Assembly (NCBI RefSeq): GCF_021462225.1
Contig: NC_061818.1
Coordinates: 18,249,462-18,313,461 of the forward strand
Length of the DNA: 64,000 bases
Reading direction: 5' to 3'
Source of the DNA: Girardinichthys multiradiatus
Lineage: Eukaryota > Chordata > Actinopteri > Cyprinodontiformes > Goodeidae
Of the stretch, positions 10,870-23,264 are shown piece by piece. How positions within the stretch are numbered: the first letter of the stretch is position 1; each line of letters begins with the position of its first letter. Position numbers and translations under genes: made by a program. The notes under the pieces were generated by a model. It saw nothing but the letters and a program-made list of their open reading frames with translations. It ran no database searches and was not told the origin of the DNA.

Positions 10870-11541
10870 TGATGAAAGGGTGCACTTAAATTCTCTGAGG
10901 CCACACACAATAGTGAGCCTCATTTTGACTTGTTTTAAGGACATGACATCAAAGTTGGATCAGCCTGTAGTGTGTTTTTCCACTTTAATATATATATATA
11001 TACAGTAAAAATAATAACAACCAATTACATGTAATGTTATGTAATGTTGAGCTGCTGGTTACACTGTAATAACATGCAGTTGAATCCTGAAGTTTATATA
11101 TCATTGGTAAAATTGTAAAAATATATGTCCCAAAGGTGAATTTATAGTCAGAAAATAGAATCTAGAACCTAAATAGGTTTAAATGTCACTAATTAAATTT
11201 TAACATAAAAAAAATAAAAACTCCATTGGCACTTAATCATTATAAAATGAACAAAATATACCACAAAATGATATTTAAGTGCATAATACTGAACATAAAA
11301 TGCTGTGAAAAGTGGGCAACGTTTTTGCACTGTGTGAAACAGCCATACAAAATCCAATCAAAAAGCCTGTGATTAATCTATTGGTGTGGAACCTGTATAT
11401 TTAAATTTGTATTTTGTTTTGAGAATCATTGCAAAAAATAATATTAATCAAAATAAAGATAGAAATAGAAAACTTTTTGTTGTAATGGAATGTAAAGTAA
11501 CAACAAGGCCATTATAAGAAAGAACAGAGTGTGTGGAGAGA
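10870..11541. other. AT-rich spacer before the first D segment
   Basis: No gene, RSS or recognisable transposon is seen. A short TA run lies near 10988. Confidence 0.5.
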
Positions 11542-11611
11542 GGTTTTTGTAAGGGGCTTAACCGCAGTGCATACTATAGCAGCCACAGTGACACATGCTG
11601 TGACAAAAACC
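11542..11611 (+). other. IGH D segment 1 with both RSSs
   Basis: The 5' RSS has nonamer GGTTTTTGT, a 12-bp spacer and heptamer CGCAGTG (11563-11569). The D coding part is 11570-11583 (CATACTATAGCAGC). The 3' RSS has heptamer CACAGTG, a 12-bp spacer and nonamer ACAAAAACC. Symmetric 12-spacers are the signature of a heavy-chain D segment. The 5' heptamer is imperfect. Confidence 0.95.
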
Positions 11612-12314
11612 TCCGTCGGCTGAAAAAGAAGATAAGCTGATTATTATCATATGAAACATCCATTAGTATGTTTCTTTTTCATGCTTTGTTTGTAATGTCA
11701 CAGTCTTTCAGTTTTCTTAACAGTTCATTTTGATTTTGTTTAATTTATTGTTGCCTTGCATTGTTTTCAGTCAGTTTCTTTTGTAAACCAAGCTTATTCT
11801 TCCTCCCAACACCTGATCTTAGTTTTCTAACATCCACACCATCATTTATGTAATTTCAATTTATGGATTCACCCTCAGGTATTCAGAGTCTCCATGTCAG
11901 ATCCTGGTAATTTCTTCTTGATTTTTTCATAAGCAAAGTCAAGTTTTGCATATCTATTATGATGCCATGCCATAGCAATGTCAAATGGCAATACAAAAAC
12001 ATCTGCATTCAAAAACTGAAACGTCTGTTTGATTGTTCAATGTTCAACAGAAAATATTTTAAAAATATGTGTGAACAGAGTTTATTGAAGGTCTGGATTA
12101 AGAACATTTAAAGAATAAAAACGCTTAAGGCTTAACAAAACACTGTCTTTTGAAATATGTGTTGAGACATACATTTTTCATGATATAATTTTTTATAACT
12201 GAGCATTCTGCCACTGAGGAGGCAACCGTGAATCAGTGGTATTAACAGCTCGCTAAAGAGACAAGATAATTTTACTGTTAATAAAAAGTAAATGTTTTGT
12301 GTGGGCAATGATTA

Positions 12315-12610
12315 TTACAATCATCCATCCATCCAAACATCATCTATACCCATTTGTCCTTGCGGGTTGTCCTTGGGGGTTCAGATGCTTATCTCCAGCG
12401 GTCGTTGGGCAAGAAGCGAGTATACCCTGCACAGGTCGCCAGTCTATCGCAGGGCAACACAGAGACATTCAAGACAAACAACTATGCACGCACACACTCA
12501 TACCTAAATGCAATTTAGAAAAACCAATAATCCTAACAGTCATATTTTTGGACTGTGGGAGGAAGCTGGAGTACCTGGAGAGAACCCACAGGAAGAACCC
12601 CCTAACCCTA
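12315..12610. mobile_element. Interspersed SINE/LINE-tail-like teleost repeat
   Basis: It starts with (ATCC)n and contains the phrases GGACTGTGGGAGGAAGCTGGAGTACC and GAGAACCCACAGGAAGAACCCCC in degenerate form, which are very common in fish interspersed repeats. The ORFs here are incidental. Confidence 0.65.
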
Positions 12611-12941
12611 TCTACAGAGCAGCGGAACATAAAACACAGACCACAAGAACTTAAAACAGCATTCAATATTTTCAAAAAACACATCATCAACATATAAATA
12701 AAACAAACCCAGTCAACTCAAAAAAAGAATTTCAAAAAGTTCCCCAGTTAAAATAATGATTCCAGTTGATTCCAGAGCCTATGTGGGCCCTCACAACCAT
12801 GTGTTCTCACCTCCTTATAGTTTTCAGTCTCAAGGAAGTCTTGAGGTCATGTGAAGTTACAAAATCAGACATACAACTAGGCCCAAGGCAAGCGAAAGGT
12901 TTAGATGTCATGATAATAATATAATCTTAAAATGGTTTTAA

Positions 12942-14068
12942 ACACTAGTACTCCCAGAATTCCAACACTTCTAGAACTCCCAAGCCCGTCAATTTGACGG
13001 CGAGCATTCTGGATGCGATGGTAGTGATGATCGCATTACCAGGGCCATGCTAAAGGTTTTCTTGCACGCTATAAAATTATGGTTTTGACAAGAATTAATA
13101 ATAGTATTTGATCAAAACCTATTAAGTTTTATTATTATTTATAAATAGTACTGAAAAGTAATGCAGAGTAGTGGGTACATTTAAAAAAAAAGCTTTACTA
13201 ATCTGACCAAAAGCTGGACAGCTCCATGCTACGACCCCTTTCACTTTGCGGACATAAACTAGTGCTAAAAATGCCTTCAGCTCATCCACACTCATGTCCG
13301 AGGAGGAATCATCTCCTAAAACTCTGCGGGCCTCAGCCACCCTGCAGCCCTGAACGTGGAAAAGCATTTTGGCATCCACCAAGCAGAGGAACGTGGTCTG
13401 GGCATCTTGGATCTGGTGCAATGTCAACACGTTCTGGCTCTGACACCTCCCTCTACTTTCTTCCTCCCCTACCTCAGTCCACACAGTGCCATCCTTTCCT
13501 ATTTTCTCCTCCTTCCCAGGTGTGCGCTCGTCATGTGATGAAAACGCTGTAAAGCGCAGAATAGATTGTTGTTACTGGGCTACTATGACCCAACTTATTA
13601 CACAACTTATTGTTTATTTCTTTTTCCATTATTATTACCTTGTTTTGTAGTTTCTCTCCTGCCAGTGAGCTGGAATGCTGGGTTTATAGCTGGGCACTGG
13701 GCACCTGGCTCGCCTCCCTGTCTCTGAACCTGCGCTGATTGGGGCACTGTTGCTGTAGTTTATATATTATTAGTTTACTAATCCATAAACTATAGCCTAA
13801 AATGATAAAATCGTTACATAGGCTAGTCTTTTACTACCTTGAAATAATGTGCCACAGAGCTGTCAGAATCCCTCTCGACCCCAGAATCACAATCATCTAA
13901 TTTTTGAAACATTTCTAATGCCTCTTGAGCAGAAAATATCCTTCTAGAAGCCATTTGTAGGATGCCAACAATCTCCTTCTCACACTGCGATCGAGAGTGG
14001 CGGTTGCCAGAGTTATGGCATGTCAAACTTTCAAAACCCTCAAATTGACGGCCCTTGGAGTTCTAGTG
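12942..14068 (-). mobile_element. piggyBac-like element with TTAA flanks and decayed transposase
   Basis: The ends are inverted (CACTAGTACTCCC at 12942 and the complement of CACTAGAACTCC at 14068) and each is flanked by TTAA. The minus strand has two transposase fragments: an N-terminus (MASRRIFSAQEALEM, near 13950) and a second piece with DELKAFLALVYVRKVKG (13122-13484), both typical of piggyBac proteins. The catalytic DDD core is missing. The CGTCAATTTGACGG palindrome near the left end and GTCAATTTGAGGG near the right end are subterminal. Confidence 0.85.
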
Positions 14069-14812
14069 TTAAAACATGGTCAGATCCAGAGAAATTATGC
14101 TAAAAGTGTGGTAATATGATCCCACTTCTTAAATCTGGTTAATCTGGTTTGAAGTCTAGCAGCCTTATCCTGTATTAGCTTGGGTGACAGATTCCCTTAT
14201 GCTGTTCTGCTCAAAATTTACCTCACTTTCAAACCAAACACCAAGATGCCTGTTAGGAAACTTATCTGTTAATTAGCAGTGCTCCATGTCAGTGATGATA
14301 CTGAAGATCAGTTGGGTTCCTGCTGGCTTCCACTCCATCACTGGAACTCGAGATCAACCTTAACCCTAATAACCCCAAATGCTTACACTCCCCCTACCAA
14401 CCCTGTGGGCTAACGAAAGAGTACCAAGAGAAAACCAATGCAGGCACATAAAGATCATAGCAATACTTATGCCAGAGTCTTTTCCCTGCAAAGCAAAAGT
14501 GCTTCTTGACTCCCAAATTGATCACGTGTGTCTTTTTAAATCACAATGTGATAACTACTAGGCAAGCACAACTGGCAATGTAAATTATGTTGAACTCACC
14601 AAAATACTACTGGTTTATTTGGATTCAATAATAAAGATAGTATAGTATAGTACAGATAATATTAACTGATTTTACTGCATCATTTGTTTTGTTGGTCTTT
14701 TTGATATATATGTAAATATTGATCCGAACAATAAAAAAAGAAATGTTACAATGCTTTAAACAAAAAGGCAAAAGTTAAATATTCAGAGTATTCCAGCCAG
14801 TGTACAGAGTGG

Positions 14813-14875
14813 GTTTTTTGTGCAGGGACACAGTGTCGAATAACGGCCACAGTGATGAGCTCTGTGTCACAAACC
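14813..14875 (+). other. IGH D segment 2 with a shortened 5' RSS spacer
   Basis: The 5' nonamer-like GTTTTTTGT (14813-14821) and heptamer CACAGTG (14829-14835) are only 7 bp apart. The D coding part is 14836-14847 (TCGAATAACGGC). The 3' RSS is good: CACAGTG, 12-bp spacer, TCACAAACC. It is the paralogue of D6 at 22.93 kb, which keeps a 12-bp spacer, so D2 lost about 5 bp. D-to-J joining may work; V-to-D joining probably does not. Confidence 0.85.
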
Positions 14876-14880
14876 TCCTG

Positions 14881-14985
14881 CCAATTCAATTCAGTTCAAT
14901 TCAGTTTATTTATATAGCGCCAATTCACAACACATGTCGTCTCAAGGCACTTCACAAAAGTCAGGTACATACATTCCAATTAATC
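14881..14985. mobile_element. Common teleost interspersed repeat fragment
   Basis: The phrase TTTATTTATATAGCGCCAATTCACAACACATGTCGTCTCAAGGCACTTCACAAA marks a repeat found in many fish genomes (given here as a continuous sequence at 14906-14957). It lies immediately 3' of D2. Confidence 0.7.
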
Positions 14986-15244
14986 CTAACCATTGAACAG
15001 TGCAGCCAGATTCAGTTATTTATTTAAATTTGCTAAAACGTTTTTCTATCTAAGGAAAATCAAAAAACCAAACCGTTATTGTTTCTTCCAGCTTAAAATA
15101 CTTGAATTGATCTTTATTCATGACATTTTTTACCTTTTTTTATTGTTAATGTTTGTTTCACATATGAAAAATATTTTTTAGATATGTTAAAAATTCTAAC
15201 TTAAGGTTTATGTTTAATAGCATTATTACAGCCAGTGTGAAGGA

Positions 15245-15312
15245 AGTTTTTGCTTTGGGCTTTGCCACAGTGTACTATGACTACCATATTAATATTCTCT
15301 GTGACAAAAACA
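15245..15312 (+). other. IGH D segment 3 with a degenerate 3' heptamer
   Basis: 5' RSS: AGTTTTTGC, 12-bp spacer, CACAGTG (15266-15272). D is 15273-15284 (TACTATGACTAC, reading YYDY). The 3' heptamer is CATATTA instead of CACAGTG, followed by a 12-bp spacer and ACAAAAACA. Loss of the CAC core should strongly reduce D-to-J recombination. Confidence 0.85.
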
Positions 15313-16240
15313 TCCAGTAACTGACAGATAGAGAAAACAATTACTATACCAATGACCCCTACATTAATAATACACTGATAACGTCTATAAAATGACCAAC
15401 TGGACAGGCAAAGGTTTTTGTATGAGAATCTTATCCACAAATAGAGTTTGTGAGAAATGGAACATAATCAGTCAGTTAATATAACAGGAGAAAATGATAA
15501 AGTTGTGGTTGTATTTTGTTGCATTTTGTGGTGAAAGAATCTTTTTCAGCTTTAGGCTAAAAGTTTAAGAATCATATTGATAGACCATTTCTAACCATAA
15601 TTTGTGTAATGGTTGAAATTACCTGCTTAAAAGTGGAAATCAAACACGGTATGATAGAAAACTTAAGAATGTGTTTTTTTTTGTTTGTTTTTTTTATATA
15701 ACTGCAAAGAATTGTCTAATACATAACATTTGCAAAACAAAACCATAAAGTTGGACACATTATATAAGTGTAAAATTCAAATAATGAATCCTGCCATTAA
15801 ACCATTCTCCAAAAAATATTTATACTGCAGATTAAAATCCAATATACCATTTTGAAATGTTTATAAAAATGTTTGTTGATTGCTTATTGAGATAAACGCT
15901 GTTTTGTTTATAAAAAAAAAAAAAGAAAAAATAATCTTCACCTTTTTTGGGCTGGTTACCCTCTGGTGTATAATCAAATTTAAATCAATGGTTTATTTTT
16001 TGTGTAGTTTTTGTAAAATATATGTATTTTGTCTCATTTTCATAAAATAACTGAAACCATTTAATTTTTAATACTAATTTCAATGTCGTCTTTTTTTTAT
16101 GTTAAAAAAAATCAAGGAGGTTGTGTTCACATCATCAGTGAAAACAAACTAATGAACAACAACAATAAGCTATAAACAACTGCCAGCACCATGCAACCTG
16201 CAAATATGTTTCCAGTTTAATGCATTACATGTCAAACATA

Positions 16241-17842
16241 CAGGTCCTTCTCAAAATATTAGCATATTGTGATAAAGTTAATTATTTTCCATAATGTCAT
16301 GATGAAAATTTAACATTCATATATTTTAGATTCATTGCACACTAACTGAAATATTTCAGGTCTTTTATTGTCTTAATACGGATGATACAGCTCATGAAAA
16401 CCCAAAATTCCTATCTCACAAAATTAGCGTATTTCATCCGACCAATAAAAGAAAAGTGTTTTTAATACAAAAAACGTCAACCTTCAAATAATCATGTACA
16501 GTTATGCACTCAATACTTGGTCGGGAATCCTTTTGCAGAAATGACTGCTTCAATGCGGCGTGGCATGGAGGCAATCAGCCTGTGGCACTGCTGAGGTCTT
16601 ATGGAGGCCCAGGATGCTTCAATAGCGGCCTTTAGCTCATCCAGAGTGTTGGGTCTTGAGTCTCTCAACGTTCTCTTCACAATATCCCACAGATTCTCTA
16701 TGGGGTTCAGGTCAGGAGAGTTGGCAGGCCAATTGAGCACAGTGATACCATGGTCAGTAAACCATTTACCAGTGGTTTTGGCACTGTGAGCAGGTGCCAG
16801 GACGTGCTGAAAAATGAAATCTTCATCTCCATAAAGCTTTTCAGCAGATGGAAGCATGAAGTGCTTCAAAATCTCCTGATAGCTAGCTGCATTGACCCTG
16901 CCCTTGATAAAACACAGTGGACCAACACCAGCAGCTGACACGGCACCCCAGACCATCACTGACTGTGGGTACTTGACACTGGACTTCTGGCATTTTGACA
17001 TTTCCTTCTCCCCAGTCTTCCTCCAGACTCTGGCACCTTGATTTCACAATGACATGCAGAATTTGCTTTCATCTGAAAAAAGTACTTTGGACCACTGAGC
17101 AACAGTCCAGTGCTGCTTCTCTGTAGCCCAGGTCAGGCGCTTCTGCCACTGTTTCTGGTTCAAAAGTGGCTTGACCTGGGGAATGCGGCACCTGTAGCCC
17201 ATTTCCTGCACACGCCTGTGCACGGTGGCTCTGGATGTTTCTACTCCAGACTCAGTCCACTGCTTCCGCAGGTCCCCCAAGGTCTGGAATCGGCCCTTCT
17301 CCACAATCTTCCTCAGGGTCCGGTCACCTCTTCTCGTTGTGCAGCGTTTTCTGCCACACTTTTTCCTTCCCACAGACTTCCCACTGAGGTGCCTTGATAC
17401 AGCACTCTGGGAACAGCCTATTTGTTCAGAAATTTCTTTCTGTGTCTTACCCTCTTGCTTGAGGGTGTCAATAGTGGCCTTCTGGACAGCAGTCAGGTCG
17501 GCAGTCTTACCCATGATTGGGGTTTTGAGTGATGAACCAGGCTGGGAGTTTTAAAGGCCTCAGGAATCTTTTGCAGGTGTTTAGAGTTAACTCGTTGATT
17601 CAGATGATTAAGTTCAGAGCTCGTTTAGAGACCCTTTTAATGAAATGCTAATTTTGTGATATAGGAATTTTGGGTTTTCATGAGCTGTATGCCAAAATCA
17701 TCCGTATTAAGACAATAAAAGACCTGAAATATTTCAGTTAGTGTGCAATGAATCTAAAATATATGAATGTTAAATTTTCATCATGACATTATGGAAAATA
17801 ATGAACTTTATCACAATATACTAATATTTTGAGAAGGACCTG
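16241..17842 (-). mobile_element. Tc1/mariner element, copy 1, inactive
   Basis: Terminal inverted repeats begin CAGGTCCTTCTCAAAATATT, with TA duplications at 16239-16240 and 17843-17844. The transposase (minus strand, 17514 to 16510) is interrupted by a TGA after FCMSL near 17044. The second catalytic Asp is replaced by Val (FQHVLAPAHSAK). The element is about 1.60 kb. It belongs to the same family as the copies at 19.9 and 53.0 kb. Confidence 0.97.
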
Positions 17843-17849
17843 TATACAA

Positions 17850-18400
17850 AGTGAGCTGTCGTTCACCTAATGGATATTTTATATGAAGAGGAATTAACAG
17901 AGTACAGTTTAAAAAAAATACAATGATGCAACAAAAACATAGAATTGATGTGTTCTGACATTGTATATTCTGGTGACTTATGTGTTGTGACACATCAGAC
18001 AGTATCTTCATCAAAATGAAATGGCTTGTAGTTTACATCAGTGGATCATTGGCAACCACAGTCAAATAGTTACAAAAAACTCAGCAGATAAGAGATGATT
18101 TTACAATTAATAATGAGTAAATGCATTGAATGTACAATCAATAATCCATCCATCCATCCATCTAGAGATCATCTTGCTGCACAATTGCTATTAACCACAT
18201 AAAAATGCAGCGTAATGCATAACATGTCGAATATATATACGCATACATCTATATAGACACTTTTGCTATGCGAAACAAACAAATAACCAAAGTCAAAGAC
18301 TGTGGTTTTCAAAAAAGCACCCACTAGTTTAGATTAAAAATTCATTAAAGTTTCATCACAGTTACAAACAGAACAGCAGTAATTGAGGAGTGCAGAATAT
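17850..18400. other. AT-rich spacer between Tc1 copy 1 and D4
   Basis: No gene or RSS is seen. A short (ATCC)n run lies near 18145-18160. Confidence 0.5.
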
Positions 18401-18408
18401 CGTGTGAA

Positions 18409-18476
18409 GGTATTTGAATGGCCACAAGTCACTGTGTGGGGTAGCAGCCACAGCAATAAATAGCAATACAAAAACC
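18409..18476 (+). other. IGH D segment 4
   Basis: 5' RSS: GGTATTTGA, 12-bp spacer, perfect CACTGTG (18430-18436). D is 18437-18448 (TGGGGTAGCAGC). 3' RSS: CACAGCA, 12-bp spacer, ACAAAAACC. It resembles D10 (TGAGGTGGCAGC). Confidence 0.93.
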
Positions 18477-18939
18477 TGTTTTAAGCTAAATCTTTAAAAA
18501 AAGTGTGTGTCCATGATTTAAACACAAACATAGGTATTAATTAATTAGATAAACAAATTACAACTTGTAAAAGAAATCTGTCTAAACTTTTACAGTGCTT
18601 TGCAAAATGCTTTATAAGGCAGAAGGAATAATAAAATAAATAAAACTGATTAAATCCAAAAAAGGTATGTCGAATTCTTATTTTTTAGCTGATGAAAACT
18701 CATTACACTAACTCAATAATTTGCTGCTCAAAATGTAACATATTACATGACATTTGGCTTGTTACCATTTGTAAAGTAATTGTGCAATTATTAAGGACTG
18801 ACAACATAAATGTACATTATTTCAGAGGCAAAACCCAAGCTGTGTTTAAATATTTAAGTGAAATACTTTCCTGTACATGTTAATATTTACCTCCGGCTGG
18901 ACAGTAAATTCGTATTCATCATTGCTTTCAAAGCAACAA

Positions 18940-19135
18940 CTGGTTTATTATGGATAAAACCTTTTCTCCTTTAATATTTATCGATGTGTGCTGTAAATGT
19001 AAGCTATTTGCACATTTGTTGCACTTGTGGTTGACAATCGTCTTTCTTGTCAATAGTTATGTAACACAGGAAACTTTCTTCACCACAACAGGGTCGTCCA
19101 CATCCATTTTCCAAACTGACAGTGTTGACTGAAAG
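18940..19135. repeat. Paralogous block shared with 28.87-29.10 kb
   Basis: A non-coding segment downstream of D4. It resembles the segment downstream of D10 (shared TTATGTAACACA-GGAAAC motif and order), supporting duplication of D-bearing blocks. Confidence 0.55.
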
Positions 19136-19945
19136 CCAGATCAGACACAAAACATTGGAACATACATAATTTAAGACAATTATTCTAAAAATATCTGAAA
19201 TATGTCATGATTTTTTGAGTAATAACCTCTACTAGTCGCTTTTCTGTGTTCAAGAGTGGTAACTAATAACTGTAGTTGCTTGGGGTTGAGACATAAGCTT
19301 GATCCTTTGTGCTTTAGAAAGCATCTAAAGTAACAATTCAATTGGTTTACTATTAAATAACAGCAAGAAAGAACACTTTAAATAAAATAATTTAAGTTAA
19401 TTTGTGGTTTCAGGGTTGGAAGGAGCATGCAATGTTTTTGCACACAGACTACAAAATTTGACTATAAACTCAGGTGGGAGGTGATGTTGCTCTAGCCTGT
19501 TCAACATACAAATATAATCTAAACGCAGTTTGCAGGGAGTAAACCTGATGATAAAACATTACTGTAACAAGTAACTTAATGTTCATCTAGTATAGTATGT
19601 TTTGTCATTGAAAGAAAACATAACAGTGATCAAAAGAATTTGGATGTAATTTTTAAGTAACACGAAAAATGTAAAGGTTTCAAATAACATTCATATTTCT
19701 TGAACTTGTGACTTGTTTGAGTGCAAAAACATTGAGTTTTCTTCATAATTGTGAAAACCATGATTTAGTAAAGTCCTTTACTTCAGTAATAAGTAATATG
19801 ATGTAATAGAATAAGTAACAAGAAACAGCAATTAAGTTATGGAATTCACAGAGAGCACAAATTAGTTTTAGACTTTCTACGGTTTTCTTACACAACATCC
19901 AACAGTCAGAGAATTAGTAAGTCTTCTTGAGTCAAATCTCTAATA
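19135..19945. other. AT-rich spacer
   Basis: No gene, RSS or mobile element is recognised. Confidence 0.45.
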
Positions 19946-21565
19946 CAGGTCCTTCTCAAAATATTAGCATATTGTGATAAAGTTCATTATTTTCCATAAT
20001 GTAATGATGAAAATTTAACATTCATATATTTTAGATTCATTGCACACTAACTGAAATATTTCAGGTCTTTTATTGTCTTAATACAGATGATTTTGGCATA
20101 CAGCTCATGAAAACCCAAAATTCCTATCTCACAAAATTAGCATATTTCATCCGACCAATAAAAGAAAAGTGTTTTTAATACAAAAAACGTCAACCTTCAA
20201 ATAATCATGTACAGTTATGCACTCAATACGTGGTCGAGAATCCTTTGGCAGAAATGACTGCTTCAATGCGGCGTGGCATGGAGGCAATCAGCCTGTGGCA
20301 CTGCTGAGGTCTTATGGAGGCCCAGGATGCTTCGATAGCGGCCTTTAGCTCATCCAGAGTGTTGGGTCTTGAGTCTCTCAACGTTCTCTTCACAATATCC
20401 CACAGATTCTCTATGGGGTTCAGGTCAGGAGAGTTGGCAGGCCAATTGAGCACAGTGATACCATGGTCAGTAAACCATTTACCAGTGGTTTTGGCACTGT
20501 GAGCAGGTGCCAGGTCGTGCTGAAAAATGAAATCTTCATCTCCATAAAGCTTTTCAGCAGATGGAAGCATGAAGTGCTCCAAAATCTCCTGATAGCTAGC
20601 TGCATTGACCCTGCCCTTGATAAAACACAATGGACCAACACCAGCAGCTGACACGGCACCCCAGACCATCACTGACTGTGGGTACTTGACACTGGACTTC
20701 TGGCATTTTGGCATTTCCTTCTCCCCAGTCTACCTCCAGACTCTGGCACCTTGATTTCCGAATGACATGCAGAATTTGCTTTCATCCGAAAAAAGTACTT
20801 TGGACCACTGAGCAACAGTCCAGTGCTGCTTCTCTGTAGCCCAGGTCAGGCGCTTCTGCCGCTGTTTCTGGTTCAAAAGTGGCTTGACCTGGGGAATGCG
20901 GCACCTGTAGCCCATTTCCTGCACACGCCTGTGCACGGTGGCTCTGGATGTTTCTACTCCAGACTCAGTCCACTGCTTCCGCAGGTCCCCCAAGGTCTGG
21001 AATCGGCCCTTCTCCACAATCTTCCTCAGGGTCCGGTCACCTCTTCTCGTTGTGCAGCGTTTTCTGCCACACTTTTTCCTTCCCACAGACTTCCCACTGA
21101 GGTGCCTTGATACAGCACTCTGGGAACAGCCTATTTGTTCAGAAATTTCTTTCTGTGTCTTACCCTCTTGCTTGAGGATGTCAATAGTGGCCTTCTGGAC
21201 AGCAGTCAGGTCGGCAGTCTTACCCATGATTGGGGTTTTGAGTGATGAACCAGGCTGGGAGTTTTAAAGGCCTCAGGAATCTTTTGCAGGTGTTTAGAGT
21301 TAACTCGTTGATTCAGATGATTAGGTTCATAGCTCGTTTAGAGACCCTTTTAATGATATGCTAATTTTGTGAGATAGGAATTTTGGGTTTTCATGAGCTG
21401 TATGCCAAAATCATCCGTATTAAGACAATAAAAGACCTCAAATATTTCAGTTAGTGTGCAATGAAATAAAATATATATAAAATATATGAATGTTAAATTT
21501 TCATCATGACATTATGGAAAATAATTAACTTTATCACAATATGCTAATATTTTGAGAAGGACCTG
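19946..21565 (-). mobile_element. Tc1/mariner element, copy 2, one nonsense codon
   Basis: Same inverted repeats as copy 1, with TA on both sides. The transposase (21227 to 20223, minus) is open apart from a TAG at about 20730, where copy 3 has a lysine codon after VWR. The catalytic residues are present: D in FSDESKF, D in FQHDLAPAHSAK, E in [12 protein letters not shown]. Because the flanks differ, this is an independent insertion and not part of the local D duplication. Confidence 0.97.
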
Positions 21566-21756
21566 TATGTCGGTAGTCCATGTCCATTTCTCTTATGTTA
21601 TATCAATCTTTCCCTGCTTTCTGTCTGACAGATGGCATCAGATTGGCCCCTAAAGAAATTTCATACCTGTGAAATACGAGAAACCTCATTTTATGCTGCT
21701 GTTACGAGGAAAAAGAAGCAGAAGATGGGTTGGGCAAAAAAAGAAGTTCAGAGAGA

Positions 21757-21826
21757 AGTTTTTGTATGGTGCTTAACTACAGTGTATATGGTGGTGACCA
21801 CAGTGTTATATCCTATAACAAAAATA
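21757..21826 (+). other. IGH D segment 5
   Basis: 5' RSS: AGTTTTTGT, 12-bp spacer, TACAGTG (21778-21784). D is 21785-21798 (TATATGGTGGTGAC). 3' RSS: CACAGTG, 12-bp spacer, ACAAAAATA. Confidence 0.93.
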
Positions 21827-21829
21827 TAC

Positions 21830-22895
21830 TGTACCCTAAGACATAAAATGAGGGATTTTAGGCATTTAGCTCATTTCCTTAGATAGGTAACTTTTAATAG
21901 AAGGCAGTTCTGATCAACTGAAATTGGTGTTGTGTCAAAATTAGATGAAATTTAACTTAAATCGGAGGCGAATTGTATGGATCTGAAACAATATCAACAG
22001 AATTGGATTCTTCATAATAAACAATTCTCTCCTAATCCTCCTTAGACTCCAAATAACTGCATTTTGTTAAAGTGGAAATGGAGAATGTATTAAATCAATT
22101 AATTATATTACAATATGCCGAGGTTTCTCCATGCGCTTTTGATTGAACCTTAGCTGAGCGGCCCTAAAACTAAGATCTGGACAGGGTCTCGATTGACTTG
22201 TCCATGTTCCAGATGCAGACTGGATTATGGATTTTGAGAGTTGCTAATATGGTCTTTATTGTAAACGTTTCAACAAGGCTCTCTTTCACATAAACTATTA
22301 TTCAGACAAAGCTAAACAACGGTACACAACAGAACTTGTGAACATGAGTCCCAATCACTTTTAACATACTGACACAAACAAAAAACAAACAAAACTTCAA
22401 CGAGATAAAGGAACAACAATATCCATAGACACATAATGTCACACAATGTGTGTACACAGCGGATCAATTCATTATGGCAGTATAGTTGGACAATTATTAG
22501 CTAATAAAATAAATCCCTTTAGCTCATGTTTGATAATTAGCTTTTACCGAATAATGGAGGAGAAAAATCTATTGTTTATTACACTTTCAGCTAAATTTTA
22601 AAAGATAACACTGAAAATGTTACAACTAGCATAAGGTAAGAAATTGATTCTTTTGATTCTTTCTCTGAATTTTTATTCAGGGTTTCTTTACAAAAACATT
22701 GACAAAATACATACATCTGATTTAAATACAATAAATATATCTACAAACCCAGTCCAGATAACAACAATGACAAGATTACACTGTCTTAGCTGCAGCCCTT
22801 GTTGATGTTTGTGTAATGTTTCTTCTGAATAATCAGAATCATTTCAATGATTTAAACTCTAAAGGCATATTCAGATTATTATAACCGGTGTACAG
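21830..22895. other. AT-rich spacer between D5 and D6
   Basis: No gene, RSS or transposon was recognised. Confidence 0.45.
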
Positions 22896-22900
22896 GGGTG

Positions 22901-22968
22901 TGTTTTTGTCAAGGGTTGTGTCACAGTGCAGTATAACGGCCACAATGATGAGCTCTGTGGCAAAAACC
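22901..22968 (+). other. IGH D segment 6
   Basis: 5' RSS: TGTTTTTGT, 12-bp spacer, CACAGTG (22922-22928). D is 22929-22940 (CAGTATAACGGC). 3' RSS: CACAATG, 12-bp spacer ATGAGCTCTGTG, GCAAAAACC. The 3' spacer is identical to that of D2, so D2 and D6 are paralogues. Confidence 0.95.
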
Positions 22969-23196
22969 ACCTGTCACTCAAAAGAAAATAAAACTATTAC
23001 TTTAAAAAGCAAGCTTAGTTTGTTCCAGCTATAAGAGCAAATATTCCAGTAAACTTACAAACTGCACAAACTGTTTCATTTTCTTTCCAAAAGTCATTTT
23101 AGTGCTCTGAACTGTAATATTTCTTTTAAAATCTAAAATTGATAAATAAAAAAAGTAAAGTAATGTATTGCCAGTATAGCTCAGGGTGGAGGGAGA

Positions 23197-23264
23197 AGTT
23201 TTTGTATTGGACTTTTTTACAGTGTACTACGGCAACCACAGTGATTTACTCTGTGACAAAAACC
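23197..23264 (+). other. IGH D segment 7
   Basis: 5' RSS: AGTTTTTGT, 12-bp spacer, TACAGTG (23218-23224). D is 23225-23236 (TACTACGGCAAC, reading YYGN). 3' RSS: CACAGTG, 12-bp spacer, ACAAAAACC. Confidence 0.96.

Noticed and set aside
12299..12697. 132-codon plus-strand ORF
   Set aside because: It lies within a common interspersed repeat.
16601..17554. Plus-strand ORFs over Tc1 copies 1 and 2
   Set aside because: They are antisense shadows of the transposase.
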